Assembly (NCBI GenBank): GCA_947176375.1
Contig: CAMWQM010000009.1
Coordinates: 1 to 64,000 of the forward strand
DNA length: 64,000 nt
Direction: 5' to 3'
DNA from: an uncultured Helicobacteraceae bacterium
Lineage (GTDB): Bacteria > Campylobacterota > Campylobacteria > Campylobacterales > Helicobacteraceae
Made by a program: the position numbers and the translations under genes. Shown piece by piece: positions 40,885 to 50,737 of this stretch. Within the stretch, counting starts at the first letter, position 1, and each line of letters starts with the position of its first letter. The notes below the pieces were generated by a model. It worked only from the letters and a program-made list of their open reading frames with translations, ran no database searches and had not been told where the DNA came from.

Positions 40885-42567
40885 TTAATGAGCTTGTGGT
40901 ATCAACCAAGGAATCCAAAATGCAATTGCATATGTAAAGATTCCAATAATTATTACAAAAATTATAGAGTATTTAACCGTGAATCTAAATAGCTCGCTCT
41001 CTCTTCCTATCAGTCCAACCGCTGCACACGCAATCGCAATACTTTGAGGGCTTATCATTTTTCCTACAACCCCACCCACAGAGTTTGCCGCAAGGAATAA
41101 GACCTCAGGGATTCCAAGCTGTCTTGCTGTAACTTGTTGTAATGTGCCAAATAGTAGATTCGAGCTTGTATCACTTCCTGTTAGGAATACACCAATCCAG
41201 CCAATTATAGGTGAGAAGAATGCAAAGGCATTTCCTGTGCTAGCTAATGCTATTGCTAGAGTTGCCGAGCTCCCACTATTATTTGAGATAAATGCGAATC
41301 CGACAACTAATGCGATAGTTAGGATTGCAAATTTCATTTCATTTAGAGTTTCGCCAAAAGTTTTAATCGCAGTGCTAACCTTTACTTTGAGTAATACCAT
41401 AGTTAATAAAGCAACTACAAATATCGAAGTTCCAGTAGCATTTATAATAGATAGATTAAATACTGCTTTTACAGGAGCATCTTTAACTACGACAGGGCTA
41501 ACTTGCACGATTTCAGCAAGTGAGCTAAAATTGAAATTAAATACACTAAATGCCATAATCCCAGCTTCTGCCGCTTTGCTTCCATCGCTTAATTTACCAC
41601 CCTCTAGCACAAATAAATCTTTAAACCAGCCTTGCGTCCAAACAATAATAGCTAATATTAATAGCACAAAGGGTAACCAAGCAAGGACAATCTGTCCCAT
41701 TGTATAACTATGTTTGCTTATTTCTATTTCTTTATCATCGCTAAATTTAAAGATATTTTTTGGTTGCCAAAATCGTAGAAATATTGCAACTGCTGCGATT
41801 GAAGCGACTGCTGATGCAATATCAGGAAGCTCAGGTCCAAGATGTGTAGCGGTTATAAACTGCACTATCGCAAAGCTTCCACCAGCTACCAATGCCACAG
41901 GCCAAGTTTCTTTCACACCTTTAAAACCATTCATTAAGAATATTAAGAAAAATGGCACAAAAAGCGAGAGTGGAGGAAGCATATGCCCAGCCATTGCCGA
42001 AATATCTTTAGCAGGAACGCCAACTGCTCCAGACATTGCAATAATCGGAATCCCAACTGCTCCAAATGCAACCGGAGCGGTATTTGCAATCATACAAAGT
42101 CCAGCTGCATAAAGTGGGCGAAGCCCTAAACCAACAAGCAGAGCCGCAGTGATTGCCACAGGTCCGCCAAAGCCTATTGCACCTTCTAAAAACGCACCAA
42201 AGCAGAATCCTATTAGTATAACTTGAATCCTTTGATCTGGTGTAATTGCGATGATTGATTCTCTTAAAATATCAAAATAGCCGGATTTTACGGTTAGCTT
42301 ATATAAGAAAATTGCTGCAATAATAATCCACGCAATAGGCCACAAGCCATATAAAGCACCATAAACTAAGCTCAATGCTGCTTTATCAAGTGGCATTTTA
42401 TACATAAAGATTGCAACAAGTGTAGCCAAAATAACGGTTAGAAGCCCTGCAATATGTCCCTTAAGCTTAAAAACAACAAGTGATATGAAAAAACAGGCTA
42501 TTGGAAGAAGTGCTACTAATGCACTTAACCAAATATTGTTTAATGGGTCATAGTTTTGAGTCCACAT
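40885..42567 (-). CDS. lctP: L-lactate permease (LctP/LldP family)
   Basis: A 560-residue polytopic transporter with about 13 membrane segments, proton-linked uptake of lactate or glycolate. Family features: NIWLSALVALLPIACFFISL at the start, EGAIGFGGPVAITAALLVGL, the conserved ANTAPVAFGAVGIPI, then LGPELPDIASAVASI and FLTGSDTSSNLLFGTLQQV near the end. Helicobacters use lactate as an energy source, and H. pylori has two tandem copies, whereas only one is seen here. The gene is monocistronic, with about 240 bases on its 3' side before coaBC. Confidence 0.93.
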   Translation of the reverse strand: MWTQNYDPLNNIWLSALVALLPIACFFISLVVFKLKGHIAGLLTVILATLVAIFMYKMPLDKAALSLVYGALYGLWPIAWIIIAAIFLYKLTVKSGYFDILRESIIAITPDQRIQVILIGFCFGAFLEGAIGFGGPVAITAALLVGLGLRPLYAAGLCMIANTAPVAFGAVGIPIIAMSGAVGVPAKDISAMAGHMLPPLSLFVPFFLIFLMNGFKGVKETWPVALVAGGSFAIVQFITATHLGPELPDIASAVASIAAVAIFLRFWQPKNIFKFSDDKEIEISKHSYTMGQIVLAWLPFVLLILAIIVWTQGWFKDLFVLEGGKLSDGSKAAEAGIMAFSVFNFNFSSLAEIVQVSPVVVKDAPVKAVFNLSIINATGTSIFVVALLTMVLLKVKVSTAIKTFGETLNEMKFAILTIALVVGFAFISNNSGSSATLAIALASTGNAFAFFSPIIGWIGVFLTGSDTSSNLLFGTLQQVTARQLGIPEVLFLAANSVGGVVGKMISPQSIAIACAAVGLIGRESELFRFTVKYSIIFVIIIGIFTYAIAFWIPWLIPQAH

Positions 42568-42765
42568 TTTATCTCCTCAAATTAAAATTCAGTAATTTTT
42601 AAATCAATAAGGTGAAATTATAAAATAAAAAGGATTAATTGAATTACTAAAATCTGCATTTATAATTAATAATTTGTTACGAAATGGAATTTTTATCTAT
42701 AAGCAAGAATTTTAAAAAAATTTAAGATAGAATCTCATATTTTATATTATTATAAAGGCAAATAT

Positions 42766-43233
42766 ATGAGATTAGAATCTAATCAATCAGCTCCACAATT
42801 TAGCGCTAAAAATCAAAATGATGAGAAAGTTTCTCTAAACGATTTTAAAGATAAATTTATAGTTTTATATTTCTATCCGAAGGATATGACAAAGGGTTGC
42901 ACGATAGAGGCAAATGAATTTAGCTCATTATTTGATGAGTTTGAAAAGCTTAATGCCATAATTATTGGCGTTAGCCCAGATAGTATAAATTCACATCAAA
43001 AATTTATCAAAAAAGAGAATCTGAAGCATATTTTATTAAGCGATGAGGATAAAACTATTTCTAAATTATATGGTGTTTGGGAAAAGAAAAGTATGTATGG
43101 CAGGGAGTATATGGGGATAGTTCGCTCTACTTTTATAATCAAAAATAGAGTGATTTTAGAAGCATTATATAATGTAAAATCGAGTGCTCACGCACAAAAA
43201 GTGCTTGATATTCTAAAAAAATATGCAAAATAA
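42766..43233 (+). CDS. bcp: Thioredoxin-dependent peroxiredoxin, Bcp/PrxQ type
   Basis: A 155-residue enzyme that reduces hydrogen and organic peroxides. The peroxidatic cysteine sits in FYPKDMTKGCTIEANEFSSL (about residue 45). The active-site Thr and Arg (RSTFIIKNRVILE) are kept. There is no resolving Cys at the +5 position (CTIEA), so it may be a one-cysteine form using an external thiol. The length is typical. The downstream threonine exporter genes begin 12 bases later, so the three may be one transcript. Confidence 0.9.
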   Translation: MRLESNQSAPQFSAKNQNDEKVSLNDFKDKFIVLYFYPKDMTKGCTIEANEFSSLFDEFEKLNAIIIGVSPDSINSHQKFIKKENLKHILLSDEDKTISKLYGVWEKKSMYGREYMGIVRSTFIIKNRVILEALYNVKSSAHAQKVLDILKKYAK

Positions 43234-43245
43234 AAATTACACAAA

Positions 43246-44028
43246 ATGAGAGCTGGACGAGTAGAGATTCAGGAACTTACAGATTTTTTAATGGAATATA
43301 CCATTAGTTTATTATCTGTTGGCTCATATACTTCTAGAGTTGAAAAGTGCGTTACAAGGATAGCAGTTGCATTTGGCTATGAAGTGCATATTTCTATATT
43401 TTCAAAGAATATCACAATTAGTGTAGTAAGCCCAGAAGATTACTCAATTAGAAGGACTTATGTAAGAGGTTACAAAGATAGTATCTTAAATTTTAATCTA
43501 ATCTCACTTTTAAGTGGTTTATCGTGGTATGCCTATGATGAGAAAATCACCTTTTCGCATTTAAAAAAGCAGTATGAAAAAATTATGAATAAGACTAGAT
43601 ATAGCTTTATTGGCATATTGATTTTGCTTTGTTTTGCAAATGCTGCATTCTGTAGACTTTTTGGTGGAGATTTTGGCTCTATGCCTATTATTTTCGTCTC
43701 AACATTTGTAGGAATTAATTTAAGGAGATTCCTAACAAAACTAAATGTAGATATGAGAGTAATTTTTGTGATATGTGCTTTTGTCGCTTCAATGGTGGCG
43801 TATGGTGGGACAATGCTAGGATTTACAAAAACACCTGATGTAGCAATAGGAACAAGTGTGCTATTTTTAATACCTGGAGTGCATCTAATAAACTCTGTGA
43901 TTGACATATTGGATGGTCATTCACTAATTGGCGTATCAAGAGTTATTAGCACGATAATTTTAATCTCTTGCATAGCAATAGGTTTATATATCACACTTAG
44001 CTTTTCTGGCATTAGAATGGAGTATTGA
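43246..44028 (+). CDS. Threonine/serine exporter, ThrE N-terminal-domain protein
   Basis: A 260-residue protein of the ThrE (DUF1212) family. A cytoplasmic N-terminal region begins ELTDFLMEYTISLLSVGSYT and SRVEKCVTRIAVAFGYEVHI. Five membrane helices follow, including FLIPGVHLINSVIDILDGHS. ThrE-type exporters move threonine or serine out of the cell. Here the transporter is split into two proteins, as in several bacteria, and the next gene encodes the second half. The stop codon overlaps the next start by one base (TGATG). Confidence 0.85.
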   Translation: MRAGRVEIQELTDFLMEYTISLLSVGSYTSRVEKCVTRIAVAFGYEVHISIFSKNITISVVSPEDYSIRRTYVRGYKDSILNFNLISLLSGLSWYAYDEKITFSHLKKQYEKIMNKTRYSFIGILILLCFANAAFCRLFGGDFGSMPIIFVSTFVGINLRRFLTKLNVDMRVIFVICAFVASMVAYGGTMLGFTKTPDVAIGTSVLFLIPGVHLINSVIDILDGHSLIGVSRVISTIILISCIAIGLYITLSFSGIRMEY

Positions 44029-44525
44029 TGCAAGTTATTGTATCTTCATTGATTGATGGAGGATTTGCAGCTATTGCTGGGTTAGGCTTTGCGTATGCGT
44101 GCAATCCTCCTATAAGAACTCTTTTTATATCTGCATTTCTTGCTGCAATCGCACATGCTTTTAGATTCTATCTTATGCAGCTTGATTTTGGAATTACAAG
44201 TGCCACATTTTTTTCTGCATTTATTGTTGGAATCTTGGGATTGATATTTGCAAAGAAAGTAAAATGCCCGACAGAAATAATCACATTCCCTGCGATTTTA
44301 CCTATGATTCCAGGAATGTATGCGTATAGGACGATTTTATCAATTGTTTCATTTTCACAAGAAAATAACACAGAATCACAATACAAGCTATTAATTGAGC
44401 TTACAAATAATCTAATAACCACAATTTCTGTAGCGCTTGCCATAGCAGTTGGAATCTCACTTTCATTATTAATATTTTATGAGCATAGCTTTATGATGAC
44501 TAGAAAGAGTTTTAAGGTGGATTAA
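44028..44525 (+). CDS. Threonine/serine exporter, ThrE C-terminal-domain protein
   Basis: A 165-residue membrane protein of the DUF3815/ThrB-like half. It has five helices, with PPIRTLFISAFLAAIAHAFR and CPTEIITFPAILPMIPGMYA near the middle. The PxxPGxxxYR segment after the ITFPA helix is typical. The ATG at 44028 is preferred over a TTG three bases before, and it overlaps the upstream stop. It would assemble with the preceding protein. A stem-loop follows the stop. Confidence 0.85.
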   Translation: MQVIVSSLIDGGFAAIAGLGFAYACNPPIRTLFISAFLAAIAHAFRFYLMQLDFGITSATFFSAFIVGILGLIFAKKVKCPTEIITFPAILPMIPGMYAYRTILSIVSFSQENNTESQYKLLIELTNNLITTISVALAIAVGISLSLLIFYEHSFMMTRKSFKVD

Positions 44526-44547
44526 GATTCTTTAATAAAAGATTCTT
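44524..44547 (+). terminator. Hairpin after the ThrE pair
   Basis: Arms AAGATTCTTT (44524-44533) and AAAGATTCTT (44538-44547) pair at nine of ten positions around AATA. It starts at the stop codon of the second ThrE gene. No T run follows, so termination is uncertain. The arms contain the AGATTCT motif. Confidence 0.4.
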
Positions 44548-44586
44548 GATACTCTATAAAAAGCTAATTGTCACTTAAATATTGGC

Positions 44587-44592
44587 TATAAT
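44587..44592 (+). promoter_or_regulatory. Probable -10 box of ppk
   Basis: TATAAT at 44587-44592 with GGC before it lies 32 bases upstream of the ppk start. It matches the strong -10 seen in Helicobacter sigma-70 promoters, which lack a conserved -35. A ribosome site AAGGGGG follows at about 44612-44620. Confidence 0.5.
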
Positions 44593-44623
44593 ATAGAATT
44601 AATTTTTAAGCAAGGGGGAAATA

Positions 44624-46717
44624 ATGAAAGATAATGCAAAGCTATTTTTTAATAGAGAATTATCGTGGCTAAGGTTTAATACAAGGGTGCTAGATGAGGC
44701 TAATAATGAGAATTTTCCTCTTCTAGAGAGATTAAAATTTATAGCAATTTATGGCACAAATTTAGATGAATTTTATATGGTGAGAGTGGCAGGACTAAAG
44801 CGATTATATCAAGCAGGGATAATTGATTGTGGTGCAGACAAGCTCACACCTTCACAGCAATTAGATGAGATTCGCTCCTATATTCATAAAGAAAAATCAA
44901 AATTAGAGAAGCTTTTTAAGGGAATCTGCTCTGATTTAGCAAAAGAGAATCTCTATATCAAAAGTTTTGATGAATTAAAAAATGAACAAAAAAAATATTT
45001 AAAAGACTTTTTCTTTAATAATTTATATCCTATTATTGTGCCTATTATCGTGGATTCTACGCATCCATTTCCACATTTTAATAATCTTACTTTTGCAATG
45101 GCAATCAAACTGAAGGATACTCAAAATAAAAACAAAATCAAATTTGGAATGGTTAGAATCTCAAGAATGCTACCTAGATTGATCGAAGTAGATAGCGGAA
45201 TTTATGTTCCAATAGAGGATGTTGTAAGCGAATTTATAGGTGATGTTTTTGAGGGCTGTGAAGTGGTTTCTTGCACTTCATTTAGGGTTACAAGAAATGC
45301 TGATATGGAGATAGAAGAAGAGGAGGCAGATGACTTTATGGAGCTAATGGCAGAAGGACTAAAGGCTCGTAAAAAAGGTGAGATTGTTCGCCTTGAAGTT
45401 GGAGAGAATAAAGATTCTAGTTTGCTTGATTTTATTATTAGTCACATTAAAGTGCAGCGAGAAGATATTTATGAGTATTCTATTCCTCTTAATTTAAGCG
45501 CATTGTGGCAGATAGTTGGTGCAAAGAAGTTTGCTCATCTAACACTTCCTAGTTTTAATGCTAAGATTCTCCCACCGCTAAATAATACAATGGATATTTT
45601 TAGTGTGATAGATTCTAATGATATTGCGTCATTTCAGCCATATGAGAGCTTTGATCCGGTTGTTAATTTTATCCAAAGTGCGGCAAAAGATCCAGAAGTC
45701 TATTCTATAAGAATGACTTTGTATAGGGTAGGGCGAAATTCTCCTATTGTAAAGGCTTTGAGTGAAGCGGCAGAAAATAATAAGCAAGTAACCGTTTTGG
45801 TAGAATTAAAAGCAAGATTTGATGAGGAAAATAATCTCTATTGGGCTAAAGCCCTTGAGACTGCTGGGGCGCATGTAATATATGGAATCCCAGGGCTTAA
45901 AGTCCATGCAAAAATCGCCCTTGTTGTTAAAAAGGTTGGCAATAGTTTTAAGAAATATGTGCATTTAGCCACAGGGAATTACAATCCTGCCACTGCTAAA
46001 ATCTATACAGATATAAGCTATTTTACTTCTAATGAAAATATAGCTGATGATGCAGTTAAGCTCTTTCACTCTCTTTCTACTGGGTATTCACATAAAGTGA
46101 AGCTAGATTCTCTATTTGTCGCACCCACACAGATTAAACCTCAAATTTTAAGTTTAATTAAAAATGAAACTAAAAGTGGCAAAGATGGGCATATAATACT
46201 AAAGGCTAATTCTGTCGTGGATATGGATGTTATTGAGGCATTATATGAGGCAAGTAAAGCAGGAGTGAAAATTGAAATGATAGTAAGGGGAATCTGTTGT
46301 CTAAAGCCAAAAGTTGCTGGAGTTAGTGAGAATATAAGGGTTGTTTCGATTATTGGTAAGTATTTGGAGCACGCACGGATTTATTATTTTAAGCATAGTA
46401 ATCCACAGATTTACTTTGCTAGTGCAGATTTAATGCCTAGGAATCTTGAAAAAAGAGTGGAGATTATGACGCCTGTGCTAAATAAGGGGATTTCTGAAAA
46501 GCTATTTGGAATCTTAAAATTACAACTTGAAGATAATATGCAGTCCCACGAATTGCAAGAAAATGGCGAGTATATCAAACTAAAACCAAATGATAAAAAT
46601 GCGATTAGCTCACAAATTGAATATGAAAAATATATCAATGCTTTAAATAATGCCTCTAGCAAGGCTCAAGATGATAAAGCTAAAAAGCTAGTCTCAAGGA
46701 TAATGGGAGAGAGCTAG
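44624..46717 (+). CDS. ppk1: Polyphosphate kinase 1
   Basis: Makes inorganic polyphosphate from ATP through a phosphohistidine. The 697-residue protein has the N-terminal FFNRELSWLRFNTRVLDEA. The middle has LNLSALWQIV, and the catalytic domains have SIRMTLYRVGRNSPIVKALS, RFDEENNLYWAKALETAGAH, and GLKVHAKIALVV carrying the phosphorylated His. A second conserved His is in KYLEHARIYYFKH. The ending RNLEKRVEIMTPVLN is usual. Domain set and length are complete. It stands alone between two unrelated units. Confidence 0.96.
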   Translation: MKDNAKLFFNRELSWLRFNTRVLDEANNENFPLLERLKFIAIYGTNLDEFYMVRVAGLKRLYQAGIIDCGADKLTPSQQLDEIRSYIHKEKSKLEKLFKGICSDLAKENLYIKSFDELKNEQKKYLKDFFFNNLYPIIVPIIVDSTHPFPHFNNLTFAMAIKLKDTQNKNKIKFGMVRISRMLPRLIEVDSGIYVPIEDVVSEFIGDVFEGCEVVSCTSFRVTRNADMEIEEEEADDFMELMAEGLKARKKGEIVRLEVGENKDSSLLDFIISHIKVQREDIYEYSIPLNLSALWQIVGAKKFAHLTLPSFNAKILPPLNNTMDIFSVIDSNDIASFQPYESFDPVVNFIQSAAKDPEVYSIRMTLYRVGRNSPIVKALSEAAENNKQVTVLVELKARFDEENNLYWAKALETAGAHVIYGIPGLKVHAKIALVVKKVGNSFKKYVHLATGNYNPATAKIYTDISYFTSNENIADDAVKLFHSLSTGYSHKVKLDSLFVAPTQIKPQILSLIKNETKSGKDGHIILKANSVVDMDVIEALYEASKAGVKIEMIVRGICCLKPKVAGVSENIRVVSIIGKYLEHARIYYFKHSNPQIYFASADLMPRNLEKRVEIMTPVLNKGISEKLFGILKLQLEDNMQSHELQENGEYIKLKPNDKNAISSQIEYEKYINALNNASSKAQDDKAKKLVSRIMGES

Positions 46718-46950
46718 TTTTTAAATATATTAATTTAACAACATATATTTGTGCTATTTTTTAAAAGTGTCAATAAGTTGCTTTAACATTTGTGTATTCA
46801 CTAGGTGAGGAAAATGCAAGCGTGCAAACGATTTATTTTCAAATGTTTATATAAATTAATTGATTTGATAATCAAGTTCTAAAATATTAATTAAAAATTT
46901 ATAACTTTTTTTAAAGATGATTTAATATATTTATAATATCTTTTGTTGTA
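46718..46950. other. Gap between convergent ppk and the type IIG gene
   Basis: About 230 bases; AT-rich. No gene and no clear strong hairpin. Confidence 0.3.
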
Positions 46951-49137
46951 TTACATCATATCTGCATATGTCAAATTTTTTACAAAATTTGACATATAAT
47001 TCCAATTAATACTTTTATCACTCTTTATTGGCAATTTGATTTCTATATTATTTGGAATATCACTAATTGTCCTGCCATGCTGTATAGTTTGATAAAGTCT
47101 TTCACTAATGGCTACTGCAAGGTAAAATCTAGCGTATTTATCAGCCAAATTTTTATAACACTCTTGCAAGTCACAAATCATTACAAAGCTAGTTGCTCCA
47201 AATTCAAAATCACAATAATAAGTTTTTCCGCCACCACCATCACCACCTGATACAATGCAAAGTTTATCATTATATATTTTTGCAGGATTATTTATCATTC
47301 CACCTATGCCATTGTTGTCTTTTTTTGCAACAATTACAGGATATTTACCTAGATATTTATTTTCTAGTTTTTTGTTTGGTGATTTTGTCTTGCCTTTTTC
47401 AATCTTCACGAGCAAATCAGTAATTTTAAACCTTGCATAATCTATTTGTGTTGGGAGTGTAATTTTTTCAAAGTTTTTAATATTTATATTCCTACCACAA
47501 AGAATTTGACTAGCAATTTTTTCTCGCATATATTTGTCAAAAATATCTTGCGTTAAATCAAATGCCCTTTTAGAGCTAAACGCTTCAAATAAGAGTTCAT
47601 CATCAAAGGTTACATTTTTCTTAGTGGCTCTAAATTCTGTATAACTGCCATTTAAAACGTTTAAAATCTCTTCTTCTATTAAATTCCATTTGTTTTCAGT
47701 ATCAATTCGTATATCATTTGCTGAAGTAAAGCCATCATTAGAACAATCAATAAGTAAAGTTTCACCACTATGTCCTCTACTATTTTTCTCAAATACAACT
47801 ATACAAGTAGCAGGAGAGGCATTGGGGTAAAATAAATCACTTGGTAATGATACAACTAGAAGTAATCTACTTATCTTAAAAATATTTTGTAGATAATTCA
47901 AGTTCTTTTCAAGTGTCCCCTTAACACAAGATTTTGGTAAAATAGAAGCTAAAACTCCACCCTCTCGCATATTTTCTAATGCTACTTTGACAAATTTTAG
48001 CTCATCGTCGCTTGTAGAAAATGGTGGATTCATTAACACTCTATCGTAGCAGTTTTTTATTTGCGGAACTTTAACAAAACAATCATCACACCATATATTT
48101 GATGCCCCATCCCCGTGCAACATCATATTCATTCCTGCCAAAGTTGCATTAAAATCATTTGCCTCAATACCGATTAGGCGATTTTCTTGTATGTTTTTAC
48201 TCTCACTTGGTGCTTCATATAGCATATTTGCCATAGCATTAGTTAAAAATGTTCCACTCCCACAAGTTGGGTCAAGTATAGTGTTATCTTTAGAACAATT
48301 TGCAATTTTATACATAAGCTGGGCGATATGGTCAGGCGTAAAAACTTCACCTTTTTCATTGGCGTTTGCGGAATTCCATTTTCTAAAAATACGCAGAAAG
48401 CTATTCATTATATCGTGTCCTTGATAATCATCAATGGATATATTTATAAAGTTGTAAATATTTGAAATTTCTTGCACTATCATAAATAAATCCTCTGTTT
48501 TTGCTCTTTGTAGTGTAGAATCTTGCAAAGCAATTTTTATAAACTCTTTCTTTTGTCGCCTTGTTAAAGGATTATCTCTTATGATAATCTCTATACCACG
48601 AGATAGAGAATTTAAAATAGTTTTTGTTGAAGTGAGGTCTATATCCTCACCAAATTTTAGACAAAGCATAACTGCACCAATGAATGGAACATTCATTTGC
48701 TTATCTATTTTAGAATTTCTAAAAAAATTTGCTAATCTTTTTGCGCTTTTTTCAACTATGCTTTCATTATTTATTTTTTGTGGAAAATATTTGTTACGAT
48801 AATAATCTTTATCTTTTAATTGTATTTCATCTTTCTTTAAAATACCTTTGACATAGCATTCAAACTCTTCTCCATTATATTTAAAGCCTATAAAGTTTTC
48901 ATTGCTTTCAAGTTTCATATAATCTTCAAGTTGTCCTGTAAATGCTTTGCCTTGTGCTTTTGCATCAAGTATAAAAGTGATGCCTTCATAGTAGTAATAT
49001 CCATCAGGTTTTGTTGCGATACCTTTTTGGGCTTTGTAGATATATAAAGTGCCATCGGTTTTGTTTGGAAGTCCTAAAATGTGTGTGAAATTAGCTACAA
49101 TTTCGCTTTCATAGAGTTTTCCCTTATAAGTAGCCAT
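46951..49137 (-). CDS. Single-chain restriction-modification enzyme (type IIG-like: nuclease + N6-methylase + specificity)
   Basis: A 728-residue protein that seems to join three activities. Residues 1-70 contain a PD-(D/E)xK-like nuclease site: P44-D45 in ATKPDGYYYY, then D58-A-K60 in TFILDAKAQ. From about 250 a type I-like methylase begins (RKWNSANANEKGEVFTPDHI). It has SAM motif ILDPTCGSGTFLTNAM and catalytic NPPF in VLMNPPFSTS. The C-terminal 180 residues (KKLENKYLGKYPVIVAKKDN; GATSFVMICDLQECYKNLAD) look like a target-recognition domain. No hsdR or hsdS gene is adjacent, fitting a self-contained system. Recognition sequence unknown. Confidence 0.82.
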   Translation of the reverse strand: MATYKGKLYESEIVANFTHILGLPNKTDGTLYIYKAQKGIATKPDGYYYYEGITFILDAKAQGKAFTGQLEDYMKLESNENFIGFKYNGEEFECYVKGILKKDEIQLKDKDYYRNKYFPQKINNESIVEKSAKRLANFFRNSKIDKQMNVPFIGAVMLCLKFGEDIDLTSTKTILNSLSRGIEIIIRDNPLTRRQKKEFIKIALQDSTLQRAKTEDLFMIVQEISNIYNFINISIDDYQGHDIMNSFLRIFRKWNSANANEKGEVFTPDHIAQLMYKIANCSKDNTILDPTCGSGTFLTNAMANMLYEAPSESKNIQENRLIGIEANDFNATLAGMNMMLHGDGASNIWCDDCFVKVPQIKNCYDRVLMNPPFSTSDDELKFVKVALENMREGGVLASILPKSCVKGTLEKNLNYLQNIFKISRLLLVVSLPSDLFYPNASPATCIVVFEKNSRGHSGETLLIDCSNDGFTSANDIRIDTENKWNLIEEEILNVLNGSYTEFRATKKNVTFDDELLFEAFSSKRAFDLTQDIFDKYMREKIASQILCGRNINIKNFEKITLPTQIDYARFKITDLLVKIEKGKTKSPNKKLENKYLGKYPVIVAKKDNNGIGGMINNPAKIYNDKLCIVSGGDGGGGKTYYCDFEFGATSFVMICDLQECYKNLADKYARFYLAVAISERLYQTIQHGRTISDIPNNIEIKLPIKSDKSINWNYMSNFVKNLTYADMM

Positions 49138-49242
49138 TCTTTTTTCCTTGATGTAAATTTTATTTTGTATATTATATTTCCAGTATATTGATAATAAATT
49201 AATCTAAAAATTAATATTTTTATATAATGTTTTAAAATCAAC

Positions 49243-50208
49243 CTAATTTCTTGTTAGTTTGCGTAGCTTAACTTGCATTTTTTGCCACTCACCTAACTCC
49301 ATTAGCGGATGTCCGCCCCACTTTGTATTTGGTGGTAGATTCTTTCCAACTGCTCCTCTGCCAGCCACTTGCACAAAATCTCCTATATGTATATGTCCGC
49401 CTGTGCCTACTTGTCCACCACACACCACATTTCTACCTGTCGTAGTGCTTCCAGCAAAGCCAACTTGAGATACTAGAATGCTATGCTCACCAATCACGCA
49501 ATTATGCCCAAGCTGAACTAGATTATCAATTTTCGCACCTTTTTTTACTATTGTGCTTTCAAAAACTGCTCTATCTATCGTAACATTCGCACCAATTTCG
49601 ACATCATCTTCTATTATCACATTTCCAAAATGTTCTATTTTTATATGCTCCCCAAGTTTCGTGTGTGCGTATCCAAAGCCATCAGAGCCAATGACACTTC
49701 CAGCGTGGATTGAGACATTATTACCGATTATGCTATCTTTGTAAATCACCACATTTGGATAAATCTTTACATTATTCCCAATCTTTACATTATCACAAAT
49801 CACCACATTTGGCATAATCTCACAATTCTCGCCAATCTCTACATTCTCCCCGATGAATGCTCCGCTAAAGATTTTGCTATTTTTGTAATTTGTTTTACTT
49901 GAAGTTTGATTTTTAATTTGTGGGTTTTTAAAAAAATGTGAAATATAGGCAAAAACTAGATTAGAATTCTCAACAAAAATGATATTTTTATTACTAAATT
50001 TACTTATATGAATCTTATCTATAAGAATTGCTCCAGCCCTAGAGTACTCCACTAAAGGCAAATATTTATCTTTTGTGACATAGCTTATATCACACTCATT
50101 TGCTAAATCTAGTGGGAGTAGGGACTTAACCTCAAAGTCTTGTATATCATTATCTACTTCTATATTTATCTTTTTTAAAATCTCAAATAATCTCAAGTCT
50201 TTCTCCAT
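49243..50208 (-). CDS. lpxD: UDP-3-O-acylglucosamine N-acyltransferase
   Basis: Third enzyme of lipid A synthesis, adding the N-linked hydroxyacyl chain. The 321-residue protein has an N-terminal uridine-binding domain ([20 protein letters not shown]). A long left-handed beta-helix of hexapeptide repeats follows ([40 protein letters not shown]). The catalytic His is in [14 protein letters not shown], and GVHI-like coils end in [13 protein letters not shown]-like residues. The length is slightly short of the 340-residue norm, but motifs are complete. It is monocistronic here. Confidence 0.95.
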   Translation of the reverse strand: MEKDLRLFEILKKINIEVDNDIQDFEVKSLLPLDLANECDISYVTKDKYLPLVEYSRAGAILIDKIHISKFSNKNIIFVENSNLVFAYISHFFKNPQIKNQTSSKTNYKNSKIFSGAFIGENVEIGENCEIMPNVVICDNVKIGNNVKIYPNVVIYKDSIIGNNVSIHAGSVIGSDGFGYAHTKLGEHIKIEHFGNVIIEDDVEIGANVTIDRAVFESTIVKKGAKIDNLVQLGHNCVIGEHSILVSQVGFAGSTTTGRNVVCGGQVGTGGHIHIGDFVQVAGRGAVGKNLPPNTKWGGHPLMELGEWQKMQVKLRKLTRN

Positions 50209-50403
50209 TGTTAAATCTAAATTGTTAATTTTACCATTATTTTAATGGATTCTATTCATTATGCTTGTGATTAGAATCTATAGCTTTCAAAGCAGGATAT
50301 AAAAATAATTTTTCAAATTAAACTTTTAGTGATTAAGGTAAATTTTAAAAAATTATCTTATACTAACAGCTCGGCTAAAGCCAGATTTTTTAAGGGAGTT
50401 AAT

Positions 50404-50679
50404 ATGTCTGTTAAAATTACTGATATTTGTATTTCTTGTGGTTCTTGTATAGATGAGTGCCCTGTGAGCGCAATTGTAGATGATGATGATAATCCAACAG
50501 GTGAGGGAATTTACTATGTCTATCCTGATAAGTGTGTAGAATGTGTAGGGCATAATGATGCGCCAGCTTGTGCTACGGCTTGTCCAACAGAGGGTTGTAT
50601 CGTGTGGAGTGCTCTTGGTAGTGTAAATCGAGATGAGATTCCACTAGACCAAAGAAATGATAGTGTTCCTTGTGTATAA
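50404..50679 (+). CDS. fdxA: 2[4Fe-4S] ferredoxin
   Basis: A 91-residue electron carrier. I start at the ATG at 50404 because AAGGGAG precedes it and the chain then begins with the ferredoxin fold. Cluster 1 ligands are C9, C12 and C15 with C19 (CISCGSCIDECP). Cluster 2 has the C-x2-C-x8-C-x3-C spacing (CVEC...ACATACP) of the Allochromatium-type ferredoxins. A C-terminal extension rich in Asp/Gln ends with a final Cys. In H. pylori the homologue FdxA accepts electrons from pyruvate or 2-oxoglutarate oxidoreductases, and its loss contributes to metronidazole resistance. A rho-independent terminator follows. Confidence 0.94.
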   Translation: MSVKITDICISCGSCIDECPVSAIVDDDDNPTGEGIYYVYPDKCVECVGHNDAPACATACPTEGCIVWSALGSVNRDEIPLDQRNDSVPCV

Positions 50680-50703
50680 CAAGTAAGGCTATAAAATCTT
50701 GTT

Positions 50704-50737
50704 AAAGGCTTTAGATTCCAAAATTTAGAGTCTTTTT
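50704..50737 (+). terminator. Rho-independent terminator of fdxA
   Basis: Arms at 50704-50716 (AAAGGCTTTAGAT) and 50723-50735 (ATTTAGAGTCTTT) form 13 pairs, three of them G-U. A run of five T ends at 50737. A smaller TAACAAG/CTTGTTA stem precedes it, from the stop codon on. Confidence 0.75.

Noticed and set aside
41144-42112. Two long plus-strand frames inside the lactate permease gene
   Set aside because: Antisense shadows of a well conserved transporter.
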